Shown piece after piece: positions 27,301 through 39,300 of a stretch of 64,000 bases of DNA. The DNA is taken from positions 8,468,263-8,532,262 of the forward strand of contig CALNVZ010003432.1 of assembly GCA_940671915.1 (NCBI GenBank), in the 5' to 3' direction. This DNA comes from Paracentrotus lividus. Its lineage: Eukaryota; Echinodermata; Echinoidea; Camarodonta; Echinidae. Under the pieces are notes generated by a model that worked only from the letters and a program-made list of their open reading frames with translations, was not told the DNA's origin and did no database searches. Position numbers and translations under genes: made by a program. Position 1 is the first letter of the stretch; each line of letters begins with the position of its first letter.

Positions 27301-30300
27301 TTTCCAAAATACACATATTCATGTATCAATTACACACTGATAAAAAATATAACACATTAATTTGAACTCCTACTCAACTTTAGGATCAAACTACACCTAT
27401 TACATGTACCATGTGCATGTACTTCGGTATCTCTCTACATGCCAGTTATCAACTTTATTCATCACAGTATTTTTGGTACACGTGAAGTTGAAAGACACCG
27501 GCGGATGTATGGAGATACAAGAGGACAGTGCACCCTACTAGACGATCATAGTCCATTTACAAAGCAAATCACTGTTAAAGACATTCTTGCAGTTCCTAGT
27601 AGTGAAATTTGAACTTGTTGGGCCCTTGTACATATAGCTCATTCGAGGGTCTTATCACTTCGACTGGGGATGCAGACACGCTTTATAGCAAGCTGTGCAG
27701 AAATGACTACATGTAAATTCGCCATTTTTCTAGCCATTTTCAATAGGGCTGCAAAACGGCGATGAAAAAGATATAAAAGGAAGACTTAACAGCTACAAAA
27801 CGGCAAGCTTATTCACCCACACTAATCGACCAAACTTCTCCTAAAAACTTGAACTTGAAACTTGAACTTGAACTTGAAAAGAGCAAGAAAAGGAGTAAAA
27901 ACAGCTAGAAAATGGCAAGTAAAGAAGAGGGTTTGCTCACTGTGAAAGGTTCTGAGTTTGATCCTCAGCATGGCACTATGTCCTGAGGCAAGGCATTTTA
28001 TCTACATTGCCTCTCCCTACCCGGATGTAAATGGCTACCTGGTAGAAATGGAATGGAGGCGCCTTAATGGCTTCCAGGGATGGAAGTTGAAAGACGCCGC
28101 CATACATGTGGAGATACTATAGAACATTGCACCCACTTATGTCCTTGGGAAAGGCATTATATCTACATTGCCTCTCCCTACCCTGATATAAATGGTTACC
28201 CGGTAGGAATGGAATGGAGGCGCCTTAATGGCTTTATTAATTACAGTATTTTTGGTACACTTTAAGTTGAAAGATGCCGCCAAATGTATGGAGATACTAG
28301 ACGACAGTGCACCCACTTTGGCAAGGCATTTTATTTACATAGCTTCTCCCTACCCTGATATAAATGGTTACCCGGTAGGAATGGAATGGGTGTGCCTTAA
28401 AAGCTTCCATGGATGGAAGTTGAAAGACGCCGCCATACATATGGAGGTACTAGATGACAGTGCACCCACTTATGTCCTTGGGAAAGGCATTTTATCTATA
28501 TTGCTTCTCTCTACCCCGATATAAATGGTTACCCGGTAGGAATGGAATGGAGGCACCTTAATGGCTCCCATGATGGTAAAATAAACATTTTCTGATTGAA
28601 CAGGTGTCAGAAACACTTACAGGATCAGATGACAGGAGAATAATAATTGTAAATCATATTAGAAATGAAACTTTTTTCATATTAGGCTCTAAAAGCACCT
28701 GACTTATTGTTTAAGGCCCTTTTTATTTGATAACACCTCCAACCCTACATGTAAACCTTGGAATTAGCATTATGGTGTCCTACACTTAGGGCCTTAGATA
28801 TCAGAGTCAGTAAGTTGGAACTTGCTCATTGCTAATGGTATGGAGATTTCCTTGATACACATCTGCATATCCCAATACTGATAGGAGAGACGTGTTAAAT
28901 TATAAACAAACTACGAATGATTGAGGAAAAGGTCCTCAGAAAAATCCAAGTTTCTGTTACGAGAGTATGTTGTATCATATTGGGATCGAGGATCATGACC
29001 ATCATAATAAATATATGTAGGCATAATTCAGAAGAAAGAGATTGATATATGAAGCAGTCGTTTGGAAGAATGTCTGAATAGTTCTGTTACCATGGTAATA
29101 CAACACCCATGATGTCATTTGTTAACCTACCAACCTCAAGACTGCATGAATCCATTTTTTTTTTTTTTTCAATCAACATAAATTTTTATAGGCATGACTT
29201 AAATTGTTGCCTGAATTGAGTTCAGGCATAAACAATATTTAAAGCTACAATATAAATTGCAAATATACAGTATGAATCCCTGTGAAGATTCAACTAATAT
29301 ACATACATGCACATTTAGCCAAAAGAGATTACATGTTGTAGGTCAAGTCAATATTACATTTTATGACGTGGTATGATTTGGAAGGCACTTTATAATACAT
29401 GTACTTTCCAACATGTATAAGTCAAAACATACAATATTGATACACCAAATATTGAATACAATGTTGTAGCGTGTGAAAGAAAAAGGGGAATGGAAGAGGC
29501 AGTACTAGGATATATGGTCATGTGTCATATATTGGGGTATAGTAAAAGGGTGGAGGCATTACATTTTGGAGGAAACTTTTTCACATTTTTTCGCATAGCA
29601 TGATGACAAAGTACAGTCATGAGCTGTACAATGTCTCAAATTGTAGAGGATTTATCAGGCTACATGTCTGTGAAGTTTCAGCTTTGTCCTGCTCATAGTT
29701 TTGATACGAAGATAATTTGAGTAGAGTAAGGTAGGGAGGGGAGGATCCTATGGTGGATAGAGGATCCTACGGTGGAGGCATGTGTTCAAGCATAGGGAAT
29801 TCCCATTCTTGTTACTTTCTTCTCTTTGTTGAGTTATATATTTGTATCCAATCAGTCTTATAGGTTGAGTGATATATCAATCTCTTTGGAATTTATCTGG
29901 TTTTAAATAAATGTGAAGTAGATTTTTCAAGTCATTTTATCAATTAATTAATTGCATGCACAGCTCACAGACAATGCAGTGCAGGCATTAAAAATTGCAT
30001 CATGCCATTTTATAGCAATAATTGTGTTTTTGCACCCATTTTCTTTGCATGTACGTAGATACGCAAATGAGAAGAAACATATTTTTTGTAATAAACTTTG
30101 TCGAAGTTGTAATTCAAATGTAAAAGACAGGATTTCTGCCTGTTTAAAAAAAAATTCTTCTTTTTTATACACTCTGTAGCGCGGTTTGAAAAAATAATTT
30201 TGTATTACAAGTTTATATTTTTTAGAAGCACATGATCTTATTAACACAGTTTAAGTTTATTTATTTCAATTAATGCAAACAATAAGAAATTACTTGCCAT

Positions 30301-33300
30301 TGAAATAAAGAAACTTTTTATACCATTTTTTCTTGTAACACCTTGTATAGCTTTAATGACACACCCTGTACAGGCAAAATAATATGTTAATCATATTCCT
30401 TACCATCTCAGCTTTCAATATATGTATACTTTTATACATATTTGATTTACCATTAAGAAACTAGAAATGTTTGTTTGTGACAATGTACATTTCTACAAAT
30501 GTTTGGACATGTAACGCATTTTGCACCCAATTCATGACACGCGGCCATATACCCTGTACACACCCCTGTTATTCAAACAGAATCAATTTTACATTTGGGA
30601 TCAGTGTTGGAATGCAAGAACTGAAAAAGAGCCTACATTAGTTTTCCACTAGAATTATCAAGCTACAGAATGCTTCTTTATCTAGAGTGGAGAAGATTTA
30701 AAACCGGGACTGAGATTTTAAGACTTCATACATTGTAGTATATTTCATGTGCTTGAAGAATTTTGCTTAAATAGAATCAGCACTCCAAAAATACCGTATT
30801 TGAACTCACCTGTAACTTTGAACTTAATTACAATATAGACACACTTTAGCCCCAACAGGTGCTTGAAAAGCACAGTCAATTGAGATCTTTATTGAATTTA
30901 ATCTCTCTACAAGTAATATACTGTATATTTTTCGAGCAAACAAAGTACTACACAAAATGAGAGCATGATGATTGTTAAACCTTCAGTGAACCAAGTTTAT
31001 AGAATATCACACTTGAATGTATGATAATAAAAAGCCCATATACATTTGTAACTATAGAATAATTTGGGTTATAATACGATAAAAACAAAATCAACACAGC
31101 ATAGTGTATAAATTTTCATTTGTTCAATGTACATTTTTTATGTTATTAGGCTAGCTTATAGCTCGTGGTAGCAATTAAAATGACATACAATGTACATGTA
31201 AATAATAGTTTGTATTTGGCCATGTGTCACAAGTTGGGGTATAGTAAAACGGTGGAGGCGTTACATTTTGGAGGGAAAATTACCCTCTTTTTTTCACATA
31301 GCATGAAAATGATGTACAGTCATAAGCTGTGCAATAATTCATATTGTAGATAATTTATCAGGCTACATGTCTGTGAAGTTTCAGCTTCGTTATGATCATT
31401 GTTTTAATACAAAGATACTTTTAGTTGAGTAGGATAAGGGGTGGAGGATCCTACGATAGAGGATCCTACAATGGAGGCGCGTGTTTAAGGATAGGGAATT
31501 CCCATTTTTGTTACTTTCTTATTGTTTGCTGCGTTATATCTTTGCAGTAAATTGGTCTTATGGGTTGAGTGATATATCATTCTCTTGGGAATTTATGTGG
31601 TTCTAGATATTATGTGAAGCAGATTTTTCAAAAGTCATTTAATCAATTAATTAATCAATTAAAACATACTTAATGCACACATCCTCATAGACAATGCATT
31701 GCAGGCATCACAAATTGTCACATGCAATTTTATAACAATAATTGTTATTTTTTCGCCATTTTCTTTGCATGCATGTAAATACACAATTAAGTGGAAACAT
31801 ATTACTTGCAATAAACTTTGTTTGAGTTGTAATCCAAGTGTAAAAGACAGGATTTCTACCTTTTTGCACTCTTTTTTTTTTCTTTTTTAACACCCTGTAG
31901 CACGGTTAGAAAAAAAATTTTGTATTACAAATATATATTTTTTAAAAGCATAGCTTCTTATTAACACAATCCAAGATGATTGATTTCGTTTGGTGAAAAG
32001 ATTAAGAAATTATTCGCCGGTAAAATTGTGAAGTTTTTCAAACCATTTTTTCCTGTAACACTCCGTATAGCTTTTATGACACACCTTATACAGGCACAAA
32101 AATGTGTTAATCATCTTCCTTTCAATCTCTGCTGTCAATACATATATACTTTTATACATGTCTGACTTACATGTACTATTAAGAAACTAGAGATGTTTGA
32201 TTGCGACAATGTACATTTATACAATTTTTTGGACATGTAACGCATTTTCCACCCAACTCATGACATGTGGCCATTTATAAAACACTTTCATCTCTATTAA
32301 ATGGTATTACACTGGTCATTGGATACTTGTAAGTCTTTCTGACACCTGTCCAATTCCAAGAAATGGCATGGATCATTTAAGTATCATACATATAGCAGAT
32401 ACATGTAGCAGCCAGTAAGGAACACTCATTCTACTCCTACCTGAGTGGGGAGAGGCAGTGAAGATGAAAATTTCTTGCTCAAGTGCAGACTATTGAACCC
32501 ATGCCTTTGCATCCACATGTCAATTGACTACACCACTTGACTATGTACACACCACTTTTAATTGAAATTGAAATGAAGCTTCGCGGCTCATTCATAAATA
32601 AGAAATCTTTATTTTTACCCTTTATTTCTTTTGTTGAATAAATAAGTTCCTATCTTCTTTAGATATTACATTCATGATACACAGTTCTACACATAACTTT
32701 TTGCTTGTCATGTTTTAATTTTTGCACAATTGTACAAATTAACATGTGCATGTATAGGCTACTAATCACAATAGTTCAGTTTCTCTTCAATGCTAATATT
32801 GGAACATTTAAAAAGTAATAAAATTTCTGATTGTATAATGTCTGTAGTCTAATTCCAGTACATTCAGGTCACACAAGACTTTTCATGTTACTGCGAATAT
32901 TACAAGATAAAATCTGCTTGTGTGACCTTCAAACTAATGTGGCAAGCAAAGAGATAATGAATTCAAGGAGGAGAGATGTTCATATTTTATTGATTATTTG
33001 ATTAATAGAGTACAATAGAATACAGTAAGAAGATATTCCATTCGTCAAGATGTCATTGGCAATATTTGCACATTTCTTTATGAAGCATTTGTTTGCGCCT
33101 CTCAATTCCGTTTTCACCCTCATCTCTCTCTCTCTCTTTCTCTCTCTCTCTTCAGTTCTCTAACTTAAATGCAGAACACATTTGCTAATTGTTTTAGCTA
33201 CACTAAACTTAACTCGTCTTCTAATCCTAGTCACCAGACCAAATGTTTCTGCATCCATCAGGTCACATTTTTTTTTAACCCCCTACTCTCTCTCTCTCTG

Positions 33301-36300
33301 TACATTTAATTCATCATTTAATCATATTTCCCACCCTTTGTTTCTTTGACAGCTTTTTGACTATATTGCTGAGCATCTTGCCAACTTTACCAGCTATCAT
33401 GATCTATGTGACATGTGCATTCCAGTTGGTTTCACTTTCTCTTTCCCGTGCTTCCACAAAGGGCTCGCCTCGGGTAAGAATAAATATTTTCATTTCTATA
33501 TGGTAATAGTGATAATATTGATTACATTATTACCTCGTTTACACTGTGACTCAGGTCGCGGGTTCGACACGGCAATCATGCTCAACATGGCAATTTTATG
33601 CCATGTAAACGGGATCAGTGTGATCCGCGACCCGGGTTCGACACGCCTTTTTTGCTCCGCCAAAATCGTAGGTTTCGATCCAGGAGGCGGGTTCGACACG
33701 GCAATTTTTATGTGTGTAAACAGAAAGCCGTGTCGAAGTCGATGACCTTGAGGTCAGATTTGGACTTTGGCATACATCGCAACACACATTAATGACGTCC
33801 CTTACTTTAGGTCATGATCTGGGAGCCGTGTTGAACTCGCCTTTTTTGTTGTGGATAAACACGATCACAGGTTCACTCTTTGCAGTGTCGAACCTTCCCC
33901 GTGGATTCGACACGAGAGCCGATCTCAATGTAAACGCGGTATATTACGCTCATATTGGAAATCTTTCATAAACAATTGAATAATACAGCTTACTATAAGA
34001 AACATGGTACAAATTTGTGCACATTCGTCTCTGTATTCGTTATATACAAGATTTCATTATTATAGTAAAGTTATTGGCTTGGCCCAGAGCACCTTATTAT
34101 ATTGCATAATTTAAAACACTATGGTTGTGAAGACAAAAAAGAAAGAAAAAAGAACCATCTGTGTTTGATAAATAATATTTGCACACTGGGAGTCAGATGT
34201 TTTCTTATCTTCCTCCCTATACCTGCCCTCGCCACTCCATCTCTCTATCATCTCTCTCTTTTTCTCTCTCTCTCTCTTCTCTTCTCTTTCCCAGCAGTGT
34301 CTACAGTATCTCTTTTTTTTCTGTCCAGTTTGTCCTGTACCTCACTATATTTCTCTTTAATACCCCAATTAGAATTACATAGTGTTTACATGTATCTGTC
34401 TCCCTTTATTTGTATTTTCATGTACATGTATCTCTTTCCTCTTCCTAGGTTTGTCATGTTTTTTTTTTGTGTTTTTTTTCTTCTTCTTCTATATATCTCC
34501 CCTTTTTCTTTTTTTTTTTGTACGTTTGTCCGTCTAAACATCTCACTTTTTGTCTATCTCTGTATTTCGTTTCCTGTTCCTCTCTGTTTTTCTGTGCCTA
34601 TGTTGTCGTCTACATGTGTCTTTCTATATCTCTACCTCTCACTACCTTACCCTATTGTATATTGTTTTACCTATTTCTAATCTATTTCTATTCAACATGT
34701 TTATTTTAATCACTCTCCTCCTCTCTCTCTGTCTTCTAATATCTTTTTTCTACAATCTAAGGTGTATCATATTAATTTTCATGATGCCCTCATAAATGAA
34801 GTATCTAAAGCCGTCTGTAATCATTCATGACCTTTTTATACAAAAAAGGTCTTTACAAATTTCAAGCAAAGTATACTTAATTAATCAGTAGAAGCATTTG
34901 CCTGCGTCATCATTGTTGATAAATATCTCAATATTTGCACACGCTGCCATCAAGCTTTTTTGTGTTCAGAACTGAAATGCTGCCCTCTTTTGGTGATGAA
35001 GAAGTCAAATAATGTTGAAAGATGCCAGGCTACACTTAGCTTTTCGATATTAAAAAAAGAATGAAAATATGGCTTGTTCTTTAAGGTCTTTACAAAGTTC
35101 AAACAAAGTTTATAATACCGGGTAATCAGTAGAAGCAGTTGCCTGCGTCATCGCCATTGATAAATATCTCAATATTTGCACAGTATGCATGCTGCCGTCA
35201 TGCTATCTTGTATATAGAAGTGAAATGCTGCCCTCTTTTGATGATAAAGGAGTTAAATTTTGTCAAAGGATACCAGGCTACACTCAGTAAATATTTTTTT
35301 TTTTTTTAATTAAAAATATTTTAATCTGTTGTCCACTGCTACATCTACCTTAAGACATGTTATATGTTCTTCTTGCTATCAGTTTAATTCTTTTCCCTTT
35401 TTAAAAGCTAAATGTAGCATATATTAGATACATTAATTGAATTTGGCAGTTCGACATGGATGGGCGTATTTGCTGCACATCTTCACATCACTATTGTAAA
35501 CGATTTAAAGCTTGATCTACATGTAGTTTATAACATATAAAAAGAAATCCAAATAAAACTGCTGTTAAAAAAAATAAGGGTTTCATATTATGTGTGAATG
35601 CAAAGCTTTTTGGACCTTTACTTGATCATGTAATGAAAAGTGAGTGAATGCAACACATGCAAAAAGCATATGGGCAATTCCATGATTAGTTTCGTTACAC
35701 TTTTGGGCTACTTTTACTCTAAGGTTAGCTCGTACATGAAGACGCTTTGATATTATTTTTAAATTTTTATAGTGTCAATACCTATAGACATAACCTACTT
35801 CACCCCCACAAAAGAAATCATGAGACACGTTTCAGTAAGTTGGTAGCAAGAACTTTAAGTTTGGTTAGTTACGTTACATAAAAGTGGACATGCTTTTTTG
35901 GGAACAGACTTTGCATTCAAACCTTCCTCAACGAGGTTCAACCGAGACAAACCATAACATTCATGTCGTAACTGGTTTCTTGGCAAGTTATTGAGACAAC
36001 AAATTTTAGAAATAGCTTTATGTTTTTTTGTACGGTATCCAAAAAACATGGTTAGTTACGTTACCGGTTAGTTACGGTACATTTTGTCATGCAAACAAAA
36101 ATTGGATTTGGGCATATTTTTTTTCACATCTAGTATGTATAAATGGCTTCATCCAAATAAAATAATAATGCAGAATAGTATATATTGTCCTATTTAGTAC
36201 TGAACCTAAATCTTTATACCACAAAAAGCATATTTATGCCTCCTAAGTACCAAATCAGCATTTGGTTTGCAGTGAAATGCATACATGAAAGGAGGGTCTA

Positions 36301-39300
36301 AAAATCAGCAAGCATGTATACTTATTTTCATGTTCAGGACAGTTGATAATTTTTAAGTAAGAAATAAATGAATCACCAAAATATCAGACAGATAGATCTA
36401 TATTAGATGAGGAATACAAAAATGTATTTGTTATTTTTTTTTTTTGATGATAGGTTCAGTGGCATCAATGGTGTAAGTTAAAAAAAACAAGAGGACATTT
36501 TTCCCCATGTAAATGACTGAATATACAGACATATTACGATTTCATATCGTGCACAGGGTAACCTTAAAACGTTGTTCCTACCAGAGTAACATTTTTAACA
36601 CTTCCTATGTTCATATCTTTATAAAAGTAGTCATTAATAAAGCTGTGATTAAAATTAAAGTGTATCACTTTTCGTCAATGAATTTAAGCTTCACACAAAC
36701 ATTTCGTTCATGCTGCTAAAGTAAATTCCAATGTAAAACGAAAGTTAATGTATGATATCACAAGGTTATTCATGTATGATCTGCATGTTCATGTGCATCA
36801 TGATTAGGAAGCATACAAGTAAAATAGAAATAATTGAAGAGTGTCTTTCCCTGTCGGTAATATTGGGAACCAAAATCTCTTATCCCTCCAAACCAATACA
36901 AGTCAGGAAAAGGCGGTTCATTGTCCAGCTATCTCAAAGTAACACATCATCTTTGTTTGAGTTACAGCTATCCTTTGACAAGATGTGTGTCTTGATTTGG
37001 GCTCACTTGGGGTCAAAAGAGTTAAAGTTTATTATTCATGCTTTCTTTCATGAGAAGTCATTCGGTTCAGTTGTTTTAATTATTTTGGTCTGATATATTT
37101 GGCCTATATTATGTTATAATTAGTCCATAGGGTTGGCAATTGTTTTCTCATGGTCTCTTTTGTCTTAATATATCATAATATGTTTTCTACTTTCCACTGA
37201 ACAGTGTTGATTAAGTTGAATAGCAGTTACATTGTAGTTACGTTACTGCATGGTTAGTTACGTTACATGGTTAGTTGCGTTACACATTTTGGATGCTTCT
37301 CAGTTCGCTATATGACAATGTTATTGATTTAATGGGATTGTTTTGAGTTAGAATGTATGTATAGGAGGAATTTTTAGAATATGAACAGTCTGGGCATTTA
37401 CTTTCTTTTCAGGAAAAACAAAGTTGATTTTTTGGTTAGTTACGTTACATGGGGATTCAAAGGCCACAGAATTCCAAATATTTGTGGTTATTAGCAAACC
37501 CAATACAATTTTTGACTCTGATTTCTGAAAGACAATTATATTCAATTGTTGAATGTTCCTAAATTTACTGAAAAGACCCTTTTTGTAGTATTCACTGATG
37601 TTTTAAACTTTTTGTAGTGTTTTACTCATAATTTCAGCCTGAAATATGAACTGTGCTAAATCCACTTATTCAGATACTTTCTTGTAATTAATTGACTTTT
37701 AGACCTTTGGTCTGTATTGTTCAACATATCTTCTTCCATAAAACACAAATTTCACCTGGAAAATCGTAATTCTAATTTTTATGTCCATGTCCACTAATTC
37801 ATGGAATTGCCCATATGGAGTTTGTGACTACTTAATGACAAATTTTATTTGGAAATTAAGCAAGGTTCTACGCCCTGTTTTATTAACCGATGGTAATCTT
37901 CTTCAACATTGTTGCATTGAAATAAGTTAGTTATTTAGGCCTGCAAAAGAGATAATTATTTTTAATTGCAAGGAGAATTGTACTATTTGTTCAAAGTTTA
38001 TTTTCCACATTTTCATTAAAAAAAAAAAAAACAAACAAACAAACAAAGCTGGCAGTAACAGGCAGGTTTACGTACCCAAAAACATAGAATTTGAATCCCC
38101 ACATTTCCAAATTGAAAGTAGGTATTTTTTAATTAATTTTGTGTACAAGCAAGTGATGCCTTGTGAGGAAATATAAAGATTTACTATGTAGACAGTTTGA
38201 CTTTGTGTAACTGTTGCATGTTTGTTTCTACTTACTTTTTAATTTCTTTTTGGTTAATACTGGCATATTACTAAGATATGAAATATTGGTATGTGATGTG
38301 TCTATAAATCCTTATCTGGCAGCATATATGATTCGGTTAGTAACCCTCCCCAGACTAAACATTGGTATGTTGTCTGGCACTGTCTGACCTTGATTAGGTT
38401 CGCTACGAATCTCACGATATCACATGACCATACAAAAGTGGGTGTGTCAGTCATTGAGGTTTATGATTGGTCCATTATTGGCATATAGACATCTCCAGGC
38501 GAGGCAGGCCTCGGCATGAATCAACAAATTTTCAAGAATAATTTTAGTGAAAAAATTTTGAGACAAATCAAAAGGTTATGGGATACTGCTGACGTGCCTT
38601 AATTGGCGTAACGCCAGGAATGATAATTAAATAGGGAAGAGAAGTTGCTTATATCACTAGTTGGCCAAACAACGGTTGTTTATTTTTCATCCCCGTGATA
38701 TTTACTTTGGGGGATTGGCAGGGGCTGGTGCTCTATTAACTGGTATTAAAGATATGTGTGCTGACACGTGGGCATAATACCGGGTTAATGATTAGCTGAT
38801 TGTAAGGCCGAAATATGTGAATGATTTGTCAATGATAGGTTTAAGGAAAACAAGGTCATCAGAAAGAAATAAGAATGATGCAAGAATTTTTTGTTTGTTT
38901 TGAAAATTTGTTAGGCTGCAATGTGTATGCAAAAAAAAATATGTAATCACCAATATTATGATGGAAAAAACAGGTTATTGAATCACTAGAAATCTGTACA
39001 TTACATTTTTACATGTAGCAAAGAATATCTTTTTGGCTGGACAGTATCATCAGATTGATTAAAAGAGGTTTTTTTCCAAATAGTAAAAATCATAGATCAT
39101 GAGAATAAGCTACATGAAAGTAAATAAATTGCATTTGTAATCTCATCCATTGTTCCCAGAACCCTTTATCTTTCAGGGGGGAAAATGGCTGGAGAAACAG
39201 CTTTTTCTCTGCATAGAAATATCATTAACAGTTCTTCTAATTTTGTAAAACATTTCAGAGCTTGGAACCTCTAGTTTCAGAAATCATTTAACCCCTAACC

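Larger units (their letters stand above)
26385..33352 (+). other. Hexokinase intron 3
   Basis: 7.0 kb and the most element-rich intron. It holds exon 3 relics, a piggyBac-like MITE, a GGACAA-TACCCCC repeat, SINE-derived tandem units, two copies of a 1-kb TIR element and a minus-strand SINE. The stretches 28,600-29,510 and 30,560-31,210 show nothing beyond AT-rich DNA and a poly-T (29,155-29,169). CT dinucleotide runs lie near 33,121-33,151 and 33,287-33,298. Confidence 0.75.

Noticed and set aside
33559..33660. Possible tRNA gene around GGGTTCGACACGG
   Set aside because: There is no cloverleaf or A box at the right distance; the motif is a repeated component of a TIR element.
34102..34709. 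192-codon frame rich in S, F, L and Y
   Set aside because: It is the translation of a pyrimidine-rich tract inside intron 4; overlapping frames are equally biased.
36752..37093. 113-codon frame inside the 2.1-kb TIR element as a transposase remnant
   Set aside because: No catalytic motif or zinc-finger pattern is visible, and its length is not remarkable for AT-rich DNA.
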